Positions 1 through 5,606 of a DNA stretch of 5,860 bases are shown piece by piece; the stretch's first letter is position 1, and every line of letters begins with the position of its first letter. Location: NCBI GenBank assembly GCA_937138955.1, contig CAKZPJ010000691.1:1-5860 (forward strand), in the 5' to 3' direction. Below the pieces are notes generated by a model. It was not told the origin of the DNA. It saw nothing but the letters and a program-made list of their open reading frames with translations, and made no database searches. Position numbers and translations under genes: made by a program. The stretch is from an uncultured Flammeovirgaceae bacterium (lineage in GTDB: Bacteria > Bacteroidota > Bacteroidia > Cytophagales > Cyclobacteriaceae).

Positions 1-1
1 A

Positions 2-484
2 GGTGTGAAGGCTATTGTAGAAGATATTGATGTTAAGCTACCGGATAGTAGTGTGCGCGATGATGGGGATATTGCCCGTGCAGCCCACGATGCTCTGCTA
101 TGGCACGCCACTATTCCTGAAGAAAAGATCAAGATCATAGTAGACGATGGGTGGATCAAGCTGAAAGGAGAAGTAGAATGGAGCTTTCAGAAGCGTAAAG
201 CCGAAGAGTCGGTAGAGAACCTTACCGGTGTATACGGGGTGATAAACGGGATAAAAATTAAGCCTCAAGTAAGCATACAGGATATCAACCGCCGCATCCA
301 AAGTGCGCTGGCCCGCCAAGCTTCGTTAGATGCCAAGAATATTCACGTGGATATAGACGGAAGTAAGGTGATCCTGAAAGGGAAAGTCCGATCGTATATA
401 GAGAAAAAAGATGCCGAGAATGCGGTATTGATTGCTCCCGGAGTAACCGCTATTGATGATCAACTGGAAATCTCTTATACTTGA
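2..484 (+). CDS. BON-domain protein (OsmY-like), 5' end cut by window edge
   Basis: The reading frame is open to the left edge. The first full codons read Gly-Val-Lys, and GVKAIVEDIDVKLP matches the usual end of a first BON domain in three-BON proteins of about 215-220 residues. The GTG at 5 is therefore probably an internal valine, not the start. Counting that valine as residue 1, two full BON domains follow at about 21-87 and 91-157. Each has the alpha-beta pattern and the hallmark 'GxVxLxGxV' turn (here GWIKLKGEVEW and SKVILKGKVRS), and each closes with a 'GV..I/V...I' strand. BON domains are thought to bind phospholipid or other hydrophobic surfaces, and such proteins are commonly induced by osmotic or general stress. 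Any signal peptide would lie outside the window. The gene is followed by a clear intrinsic terminator, so it ends its transcript. The family call is strong; the exact role is unknown. Confidence 0.9.
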   Translation, partial: GVKAIVEDIDVKLPDSSVRDDGDIARAAHDALLWHATIPEEKIKIIVDDGWIKLKGEVEWSFQKRKAEESVENLTGVYGVINGIKIKPQVSIQDINRRIQSALARQASLDAKNIHVDIDGSKVILKGKVRSYIEKKDAENAVLIAPGVTAIDDQLEISYT

Positions 485-533
485 TATAAGGTAAGAAGTG
501 CCAATTGTCGACTAGTATAGAAAAGGCTAAAGA

Positions 534-580
534 GCGTCTGAATGCCCAAATTTAAGGTCATTCGGATGCTTTTTTATTTT
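534..580 (+). terminator. Rho-independent terminator after the BON gene
   Basis: The left arm GCGTCTGAATG (534-544) pairs with CATTCGGATGC (559-569) over 11 positions, two of them G-T wobbles. After one mismatch the stem continues with CC/GG (546-547 with 556-557), around an A/T-rich loop at 548-555. The right arm runs straight into TTTTTTATTTT (570-580). This is a textbook intrinsic terminator for plus-strand transcription, 49 bases after the BON stop codon. On the minus strand the sequence after the stem is only moderately T-rich, so a second role ending hsp20 transcripts is possible but not shown. Confidence 0.9.
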
Positions 581-741
581 AGTAAAGAATCAGCCCAATA
601 GGTTCATATACGTAAATGGAGTAATAGAATTTCCTGATCTTTTTCGTTTAACAGTGATCTATCATTCTTAACAAGCTCGGAAAGCAATAAATAATTGATG
701 TTAGAGCGTGACGTTTTATCATATCAGAACTTTCCGGAGGT

Positions 742-1176
742 CTAATGTACAGAAATGGTATTGGAAGGGGCTTTGGATAAACTGGGAATCCGTATAGATA
801 AAATGCCATTGTCAAACTTAGCTTCAACATCTTGGCGGCTACTTTTGGAAGGAAGATGGTAGCTATGTTTCAACGACTGAGCAGAAAATTCATGGCGTAT
901 TGTATTGTGCGAAACTTCTTCATGTCTTTTCTGGGCTTCAACGGTTAGAGTTGTGCCACGTAATGATAAAGTGATTTCATCGCGAGAAAAGCCCGGCAAC
1001 GCTACCTCTAATTCATAATATTGATCGGTCTCTCGAAGGTTGGTCAAAGGTCTCTTGGTAGGGGTCATCCAAGAATCATTGAAAGGCCCCTGTCCTAAAA
1101 AGCGTTCGGGGTCAATAAAGTGATTAACTCGGTCACCGATACGGTGTAGTCCACTGTGTAAGATATGAGGTCTCAT
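742..1176 (-). CDS. Hsp20/alpha-crystallin family small heat-shock protein
   Basis: This is an ATP-independent holdase chaperone of the cytoplasm that binds unfolding proteins and forms oligomers. The 144-residue product has the usual length. The alpha-crystallin domain spans about 42-131, with the ELEVALPGFSRDEITLSL strand pair and the signature A-x-x-x-N-G-(I)-L (A119, N123, G124) leading into SIRIP. The C-terminus carries the I-x-V anchoring motif (I141-S-V143) used for oligomer assembly. I chose the ATG at 1176. The frame extends to a TTG at 1239, but the extra 21 residues are not Hsp20-like and would include the leader hairpins. No good Shine-Dalgarno sequence precedes the ATG, as is common in Bacteroidota. 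The gene lies 113 bases downstream of the membrane-protein gene on the same strand, so it may be cotranscribed or have its own promoter in the spacer. No clear terminator follows; there is only a weak inverted repeat (CTCCGGAAAG/CTTTCCGAG on the minus strand) with a long loop. Confidence 0.93.
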   Translation of the reverse strand: MRPHILHSGLHRIGDRVNHFIDPERFLGQGPFNDSWMTPTKRPLTNLRETDQYYELEVALPGFSRDEITLSLRGTTLTVEAQKRHEEVSHNTIRHEFSAQSLKHSYHLPSKSSRQDVEAKFDNGILSIRIPSLSKAPSNTISVH

Positions 1177-1212
1177 GGTTTTCTGTTTAGATGAGTATTT
1201 AATATCAGCAAA

Positions 1213-1277
1213 GGAGCAGTCTTTATTGCTCCCAAACAATGACCTTCATCAGCGCATAGGCTGCGAGTATTTGGGAG
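1213..1277 (-). promoter_or_regulatory. Possible hsp20 leader with two mutually exclusive hairpins
   Basis: In minus-strand order there are three arms. Arm A is CTCCCAAA (1277-1270), arm B is TTTGGGAGCA (1236-1227) and arm C is TGCTCC (1218-1213). B pairs with A over 8 perfect bases, plus a G-T and an A-T pair on the inner side, enclosing about 29 bases. Alternatively B pairs with C over 6 perfect bases (GGAGCA/TGCTCC) around an 8-base loop. The two structures share the GGAGC of arm B, so only one can form at a time. The element lies between the stop of the membrane-protein gene and the hsp20 ATG. Neither stem is followed by a strong T run, so it is not a plain terminator. A regulatory role is inference; repeats of this size can occur by chance. 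Confidence 0.3.
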
Positions 1278-1289
1278 AAAGCAACCCAA

Positions 1290-2138
1290 CTAATTAGCGT
1301 AGATTTTACCGTATACTGAGCTGTCTAGGGTTCGTCTTTTCTCTTTAAGCTGTTTGAAGAACAGCAGGGCTAATGTCGTTCCCCCTATTCCCACAATGCA
1401 CCAGAGTATCATCAGAAACCAGTCCGGAATTAATTCTTGAATGTATAAACTTAGCGACATAGCCATCAAAGCGGCTCCGAGCGTACTGGTCTTGACGAGC
1501 AAAACCCCAATCAACTTGTAGCCGTATTTTTTCCGCTGCCAATATCCTACCGCCGCGATAATCATCAGGGGTACTATGATAGCTAAATCCAGCGAATAGA
1601 CGAGTAAAAGGGGATCCCCGGTAGGAGTATCAGAAGTATGGCCAGGAATGGTGAGGTGGGCGATGATCTCGGACATCCACAGAAAAGTGAGCATCAAAGA
1701 AATGACTAGCAAGTAGCCGATGATGATGGTTTTTACCAGGCCGGATGGGCTTTGTAATATGTGCTTAGGATTAAATAAATCCAGAAAGGAGATAAACATT
1801 CCGATTACGGAAAGTCCAAAGATTGGAAGATGAAACAGATACAGGAACGTAAGCCGAGCCCCTAATACGAAAAAAGTATAGGTGTAGGCGTAATACAACA
1901 AGATACCCGTTAACACTATTCTCCAGGTTAGTTGTTGGTGGGTAAGTCCGAGGCTTCGGGCAAGAAAAAGAAGTGGCGTAGCGATCAACAATGTGATGAT
2001 ATCCTGACCTAACCACTGGACATTGATCCATTCCCCGTCTTGATAGATATCATTATAAGAGACGCTAATGAAGCAGGAGATAGCTGCCAAAATTACAATG
2101 AACAGCGTAATGATTTTAAGCGTACGTTTACGTGTCAT
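1290..2138 (-). CDS. Uncharacterised multi-pass membrane protein (about 8 helices)
   Basis: I do not recognise this 282-residue protein. Hydrophobic stretches fit eight membrane helices at about 8-28, 44-61, 72-92, 97-118, 134-155, 177-197, 208-230 and 239-261. The N-terminus is basic (MTRKR). A longer polar loop at about 160-175 (rich in His, Thr, Gly and Asp) lies between helices 5 and 6. Basic segments follow helix 6 (QRKKYGYK) and helix 8 (KQLKEKRR), which by the positive-inside rule puts both ends in the cytoplasm. No transporter, kinase or enzyme motif is evident. The ATG at 2138 is the first start in the frame and has no clear Shine-Dalgarno sequence. The gene is divergent from the DinB-like gene and upstream of hsp20 on the same strand, so a shared transcript with hsp20 is possible. 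The coding call is strong; the function is unknown. Confidence 0.82.
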   Translation of the reverse strand: MTRKRTLKIITLFIVILAAISCFISVSYNDIYQDGEWINVQWLGQDIITLLIATPLLFLARSLGLTHQQLTWRIVLTGILLYYAYTYTFFVLGARLTFLYLFHLPIFGLSVIGMFISFLDLFNPKHILQSPSGLVKTIIIGYLLVISLMLTFLWMSEIIAHLTIPGHTSDTPTGDPLLLVYSLDLAIIVPLMIIAAVGYWQRKKYGYKLIGVLLVKTSTLGAALMAMSLSLYIQELIPDWFLMILWCIVGIGGTTLALLFFKQLKEKRRTLDSSVYGKIYAN

Positions 2139-2271
2139 TAATTATAGTATCGGATTTTTGGTGATTAGTAACCTAAGGTACTCCGTAAAGCTGAATGAAG
2201 GGATGATCTAGGTCAGTGCTTTAATTAGCCGGGGATTATACCTTACTGGTAAAGCATAATGAGACAGTTAT
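2139..2271. promoter_or_regulatory. Divergent intergenic region; promoters expected but not resolved
   Basis: These 133 bases separate the start codons of the membrane-protein gene (-) and the DinB-like gene (+), so promoters for both probably lie here. I see no convincing Bacteroidota-type (-33 TTG, -7 TAnnTTTG) or sigma-70-type pair. The only small symmetries are ACCT-A-AGGT near 2172-2180 and TTACTGGTAA near 2243-2252, both too short to call operators. Confidence 0.35.
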
Positions 2272-2763
2272 ATGAAAACAAAAACAGACCTACTACTTGA
2301 GCTTTTCTTAGAAGCCCGAACCCGGTTTTCCCATCAATTAGAAAACCTTTCTGAAAACGACCTGCCCAAGAAACTAGGCGACTCCCCTAACTCGATAGGA
2401 TTCCTTATTCGTCACATTGGCGACGTAGAATTACTCTTTGCCAAAAATGTGTTTGGCGACCGTTCGGTTAAAGTGTCTGCCAAAACAGTCATTGAAAAAC
2501 GGGATGCCGGTGAATGGACCGATTTGGAGTCCTTGAAAACCTATGTTGCCGGTTCTTTTGAAAAACTAAAATCCATTGTTGAACAACAAACGGATGCAGA
2601 TTGGGAAACCACCGTCACCACCCAAGAATTTGGATCAAAAACGAAAGCCGAAGCTTTTGGCAGAATCGTATCACATACCACCTACCACGCTGGCCAGATG
2701 GGAATTATTCACAAGTACGGAACAATTGTTCAGCAGGGTGATACCAATACAATAAACCGCTGA
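2272..2763 (+). CDS. DinB/YfiT-like superfamily protein, putative metal-dependent
   Basis: The 163-residue product has the size and pattern of the DinB superfamily, a four-helix bundle that holds a divalent metal with three histidines. The triad is visible as H48 in LIRHIGDVE and H135/H139 in SHTTYHAGQMG; the H-x-x-x-H-x-G-Q arrangement is the family signature. Members include thiol-transferase-like and hydrolase-like enzymes (bacillithiol, mycothiol or related thiol chemistry), but many are uncharacterised, so no substrate is assigned. Helix 1 contains the typical LF.EAR.RF...LE..SE.DL pattern. The ATG at 2272 is preceded by only a weak GAGACAG-like purine stretch. The gene stands alone on the plus strand: a minus-strand gene lies upstream and a hairpin-bearing gap of 120 bases separates it from the next gene. 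Despite the family name, nothing here indicates a DNA-damage role. Confidence 0.88.
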   Translation: MKTKTDLLLELFLEARTRFSHQLENLSENDLPKKLGDSPNSIGFLIRHIGDVELLFAKNVFGDRSVKVSAKTVIEKRDAGEWTDLESLKTYVAGSFEKLKSIVEQQTDADWETTVTTQEFGSKTKAEAFGRIVSHTTYHAGQMGIIHKYGTIVQQGDTNTINR

Positions 2764-2799
2764 TGTGTATCATTGCCCCCTCCCCCCGGCACTCAGTAA

Positions 2800-2821
2800 C
2801 TTGCTGGTGAAAACCAGCGGG
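2800..2821 (+). terminator. GNRA-loop hairpin after the DinB-like gene, weak terminator candidate
   Basis: GCTGGT (2803-2808) and ACCAGC (2813-2818) form a perfect 6-bp stem closed by the stable tetraloop GAAA. Two T-G wobbles and one C-G pair extend it to 2800-2821. It lies 36 bases after the DinB-like stop codon. Only GGTTTG follows, with no real T run, so it would be a poor intrinsic terminator; it may instead stabilise an mRNA end or be an RNA structural element. A C-rich stretch (CCCCCTCCCCCC, 2776-2787) lies just before it. Confidence 0.35.
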
Positions 2822-2883
2822 GGTTTGACCTTATCGGTTCAAGAAGTCTAGCTCACGGAATCAGCGTATTTAAATCTACTAAG

Positions 2884-4650
2884 ATGTATTTAAAAATACT
2901 AGCCTTTGACCTTGATGGTACTTTGACCGAAAGCGACAACGTCTCGGAATACGTAAAGGCGATGTTGTCAAAGGTGAAGAATGGAGGGTTCGTGGTGCTA
3001 CTGGTGACGGGTAGGCGATTAAAGGCCATTCCTGACATCACTTTTTTTGAGCACATCTGTGAAACCATCATCGCGGAAAATGGCGCAGTTCTTTATTTCC
3101 CCAATAATAATACCGTCTCCCTACCATTTGGAGAACTGGCGGTGGATGTAAAAAAACAGTTACTTGATCTTAAGATTCCCCTAGAAGTAGGCATGGCCAT
3201 TGTCGCTACCTGGACTCCGCATGATCGTGAGGTGATTGAAGTCTTAACAAAAACGGGATACGCTGCCTCCGTTGAGTACAACAAAGGGGCGGTGATGATC
3301 CTCCCCCCGGGGGCTTCTAAGGGTACCGGCTTAAGAATTGCCCTTCATGATTTAGGGTATTCGCCCCATAATTTAATTGCCTTTGGTGACGCCCAAAACG
3401 ACCGTAGTTTGTTCGAGCAAGCGGAGCTTTCCGTAGCGGTTGCTAACGCCTCATCAGAAATTAAAGAGCTTGCCAATATAACGCTCACTAAACCAAACGG
3501 CACGGGTATTTATGATTTTTTGGAAGGCTTGCTGGAGGATCGCATTCCTCTACATCGTACCAAACCCCGACTTCAACTATCCTTTGGTAAAAGGAATGAT
3601 AAGCCATTTTACCTGGATTCCGTATCATTACTCAACGGTAACGTTGGTTTTGCCGGTTCCACCCGAAGCGGGAAGTCGTGGCTGGCCGGATTACTGGTAG
3701 AGCAACTACTGAAAGCTGAATACCAAGTGTGCCTGATCGATCCTGAGGGGGACTATCACGGAATTCGCGCTTTCCCCCAAACCATTCTGCTGGGTGGTAC
3801 CAATGACCATATTCTTCCCGTGGGCGACGTGATCACGCTGATAGAATACTCCAACCTAAGTGTCATAGTGGACCTTTCGCAATGCCCGATAGAGCGAAAA
3901 TTAGGGTACGTGGAAGACTTGTTACAGACGCTATACAGCATGCGTAAAAAGCACGGAAAACCCCATTGGATCTTAGTGGATGAAGCGCAATACTTCTGTC
4001 CGGAAAACGGGGGCAACCTAACCGAATTAATCGCTAATAACTTAAAAGGAGGCGGTATGGGGTTGATTTCTTATCAGTTAAGTCAGATAGCACCGGTTGT
4101 ATTGGATGCAATAAATCACTGGATGATTACTAGCCTGAAGGATCCTTCGGAGATGGAACTATTGAAAAGCGCAATGAACAAAACTGCCGAGCCGGTTGAT
4201 GACAAAAAGATAGAATCGCTGGTCAGTGGTCAGGCATTTGTCGCGATGGACAACGCATCCCTGGTGGAAGAAATAGAACCAGGAGTAGTGGAGTATAGTA
4301 GGATCCGTAGGATGATGCCTCACGTAAGACACTTGCATAAGTATTTACGGGCTCCGTTGCCGGAGTCAAAGCGATTTTATTTTCATTTGAATGGATCAGC
4401 CAAAGGAGTAAAGCCAGCGGCCAGCCTCTGGGAGTTTAGTGAGATACTATCTCACCTACCCATTGATACCATTCAGTACCACCTGAAAAATGAAGATTTT
4501 GAAAGGTGGCTTACGGGTACTATGCACGACTGGGAGTTGGCTAAGCGGATAAGAAAGCTGACGAAACGCGATATGCCGGGAGAAAAACGAAGGCAGGAGC
4601 TTTCTGAATTAGTAAAGGCACGCTTTGTCGAATTAGAGCAATTGATATAG
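2884..4650 (+). CDS. Fusion: HAD-IIB phosphatase + HerA/DUF87-type P-loop ATPase + C-terminal domain
   Basis: One uninterrupted 588-residue frame carries three modules. Residues 1-215 form a HAD-IIB (Cof/SPP/archaeal phosphoglycolate phosphatase-like) hydrolase with every catalytic motif present: motif I FDLDGTLT with nucleophile D9 and acid/base D11, motif II T42 in VTGRR, motif III K146 in ASKGTG, and motif IV GDAQND (168-173). The C2-type cap falls between motifs II and III. Residues about 245-470 form a RecA-like ATPase with Walker A GSTRSGKS (258-265), a HerA-type LIDPEGDY strand (284-291) and Walker B ILVDEAQ (363-369, catalytic E367). A polar sensor strand ISYQLSQ (395-401) follows. 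Residues about 495-588 are a charged domain (FYFHLNG..., a YHL...DFERWL core, a long basic/acidic helix) that loosely recalls DUF5752-type domains. The ATG at 2884 is the first start after the in-frame stop at 2797 and has no Shine-Dalgarno sequence. There are no membrane segments. HAD-IIB enzymes usually dephosphorylate sugar phosphates or small metabolites, whereas HerA-like ATPases are usually DNA or protein translocases. The combined function is unknown. Confidence 0.9.
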   Translation: MYLKILAFDLDGTLTESDNVSEYVKAMLSKVKNGGFVVLLVTGRRLKAIPDITFFEHICETIIAENGAVLYFPNNNTVSLPFGELAVDVKKQLLDLKIPLEVGMAIVATWTPHDREVIEVLTKTGYAASVEYNKGAVMILPPGASKGTGLRIALHDLGYSPHNLIAFGDAQNDRSLFEQAELSVAVANASSEIKELANITLTKPNGTGIYDFLEGLLEDRIPLHRTKPRLQLSFGKRNDKPFYLDSVSLLNGNVGFAGSTRSGKSWLAGLLVEQLLKAEYQVCLIDPEGDYHGIRAFPQTILLGGTNDHILPVGDVITLIEYSNLSVIVDLSQCPIERKLGYVEDLLQTLYSMRKKHGKPHWILVDEAQYFCPENGGNLTELIANNLKGGGMGLISYQLSQIAPVVLDAINHWMITSLKDPSEMELLKSAMNKTAEPVDDKKIESLVSGQAFVAMDNASLVEEIEPGVVEYSRIRRMMPHVRHLHKYLRAPLPESKRFYFHLNGSAKGVKPAASLWEFSEILSHLPIDTIQYHLKNEDFERWLTGTMHDWELAKRIRKLTKRDMPGEKRRQELSELVKARFVELEQLI

Positions 4651-4665
4651 TTAAACGGAGAAAGT

Positions 4666-4782
4666 GTGCTGAACAAAGAGCTAGTCACTAAACATGTAGA
4701 ATTCAGCGGCCGCATAAAAACACCAAGACAAATTTATGCCGATCCTAAAAAAGAATTCTTCGTTATTCATGCTGGAGCATAG
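4666..4782 (+). CDS. Possible 38-residue small protein (doubtful)
   Basis: GTG at 4666 opens a 38-codon frame ending with TAG at 4780-4782. It has GGAG at 4657-4660, five bases before the start, one of the few Shine-Dalgarno-like matches in the window. The peptide is charged (begins VLNKELVTKHVEFSG, then KTPRQIYADPKKE, ending FFVIHAGA) with no signal or membrane segment. It lies 15 bases after the fusion gene and in the same frame as it, so it could also be read as a tail of that protein beyond its TAG. Its last 20 bases overlap the convergent sugar-transferase gene. An open run of this length is not statistically remarkable, so this is a candidate only. Confidence 0.2.
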   Translation: MLNKELVTKHVEFSGRIKTPRQIYADPKKEFFVIHAGA

Positions 4783-5515
4783 CCGGTAGTGTTTTCAGAA
4801 GAATAAATAGGTCAAAGGAAAGTGAGCACTTTCGCACATACTGAAGGTCTAGCTCAACCCGCTGCGCTACACTCATATTGTTTTTATTCCTGGCTACCTG
4901 CCACAGTCCGGTAACCCCAGCCGGAGCGAGGAAGCGATCTGCGTATGGTTCGGTTACCAATGTAGCGGCTTCATCCAGCGGCAACGGACGATTGCCGACC
5001 AGCGACATATCACCTATTATTACATTGATAAGTTGCGGTAGCTCATCCAGACTGGTCTTTCGTAAAAATTTTCCGAGTCGGGTGACCCGCGGGTCGTTTT
5101 TCACTTTGAAAAAGAAGGGAGTACCGGGTGAGTGAAAGCTCGAACCGATTGTGTCATATTGATTATAGTTTGCCAGATGACTCCGATACCCATCGGCTCC
5201 CGTCTGCATGGTTCTGAATTTGTAAAAATCAAATATTCGGTAGTGGCTTCCCATCCGCTTAGCAATATAAAAAACCGAACCTCGCGACTCTATGGTAATG
5301 GCCAGCGCAATTAGTAGAAAAAGGGGGCTGAGTATCGCTAAGAGTACAGAGGCTACTACTATGTCCAACAACCTTTTAGCCGGATAACTTTTTGATTGCT
5401 TACTACTTATTTGCTCAGTGAATGTAAGGCTGGGTGCTTCACGAATGGGAAGATCAGCGGGATAAGGCACCTCGGCGATAGAAGATAAAGTGGTAGGTAG
5501 TGCGATATCTTTCAT
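4763..5515 (-). CDS. Short monotopic phosphoglycosyl (sugar) transferase, Bac_transf family
   Basis: Enzymes of this family move a sugar-1-phosphate from a UDP-sugar to undecaprenyl phosphate on the inner face of the cytoplasmic membrane, the first step of exopolysaccharide, O-antigen or glycan synthesis. In the 250-residue product an unstructured N-terminus (1-45) leads to KRLLDI (48-53), then a hydrophobic re-entrant helix at about 53-75 with the helix-breaking S63-P64. The catalytic core follows, with FYKFRTM (97-103), the [10 protein letters not shown] motif (152-161) holding the Asp-Glu pair D157/E158, [12 protein letters not shown] (168-179) and TGLWQV (202-207). It lacks the N-terminal helices and extra domain of long WbaP/WcaJ forms, so it is a small PglC-like core with its own leader. 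The sugar cannot be read from sequence. I chose the ATG at 5515; the TTG at 5536 adds seven residues without family support. It lies 91 bases downstream of the debranching-enzyme gene on the same strand and converges with the fusion gene. Confidence 0.93.
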   Translation of the reverse strand: MKDIALPTTLSSIAEVPYPADLPIREAPSLTFTEQISSKQSKSYPAKRLLDIVVASVLLAILSPLFLLIALAITIESRGSVFYIAKRMGSHYRIFDFYKFRTMQTGADGYRSHLANYNQYDTIGSSFHSPGTPFFFKVKNDPRVTRLGKFLRKTSLDELPQLINVIIGDMSLVGNRPLPLDEAATLVTEPYADRFLAPAGVTGLWQVARNKNNMSVAQRVELDLQYVRKCSLSFDLFILLKTLPAMLQHE

Positions 5516-5563
5516 TTTTCTAGTATTTATACCCAAAAAAGCTGAAAAAAGTAGTAATTCAAA

Positions 5564-5590
5564 TGATCTCGATCACTGTGGGGTTGATCG
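5564..5590 (-). promoter_or_regulatory. Overlapping dyads upstream of the sugar transferase
   Basis: On the plus strand TGATC-TC-GATCA (5564-5575) is a perfect 12-base dyad whose core TGATnnnnATCA resembles a CRP/FNR-family half-site pair. CGATCA (5570-5575) also pairs with TGATCG (5585-5590) across a 9-base spacer, so the middle arm is shared by both dyads. Three GATC copies fall within 25 bases. The element is about 50 bases upstream of the sugar-transferase ATG, a plausible operator position. In the minus-strand transcript two T6 runs follow, so a weak attenuator or terminator for the upstream gene is an alternative. No regulator is identified. Confidence 0.25.
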
Positions 5591-5606
5591 TAGATTTATG
5601 ATTTAC

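Noticed and set aside
98..319. Minus-strand open frame opposite the BON gene.
   Set aside because: It lies wholly antisense to a strongly recognisable BON coding region; a shadow.
1177..1239. Longer hsp20 start at the TTG at 1239, adding 21 residues.
   Set aside because: The added residues do not look like an Hsp20 N-terminus. The ATG at 1176 gives the usual family length.
2824..2856. TTTG (2824) and TAGCTCAC (2849) as a Bacteroidota-type promoter for the fusion gene.
   Set aside because: Spacing is acceptable but the -7 element matches only in part; too weak to annotate.
3303..3313. CCCCCCGGGGG palindrome within the fusion gene.
   Set aside because: It encodes the Pro-Pro-Gly turn just before motif III lysine and has no loop; explained by coding.
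2884..4650. Reading the fusion protein as part of an antiviral system because HerA-like ATPases occur in several.
   Set aside because: No NurA, SIR2, nuclease or other defence gene is next to it, and the fused phosphatase is of a small-metabolite class. Nothing in the window supports defence.
4699..4713. GAATTC directly next to GCGGCCGC (EcoRI and NotI sites), resembling a cloning-vector joint.
   Set aside because: No other vector sequence is present, composition is continuous on both sides, and an open frame runs through the site. Most likely natural.
4712..4739. GCATAAA/TTTATGC inverted repeat with a 14-base loop between the convergent genes, considered as a shared terminator.
   Set aside because: The stem is short and A/T-rich, and no T run follows it on either strand.
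5516..5536. Sugar transferase start at the TTG at 5536.
   Set aside because: It adds only seven residues with no support; the ATG at 5515 is simpler.
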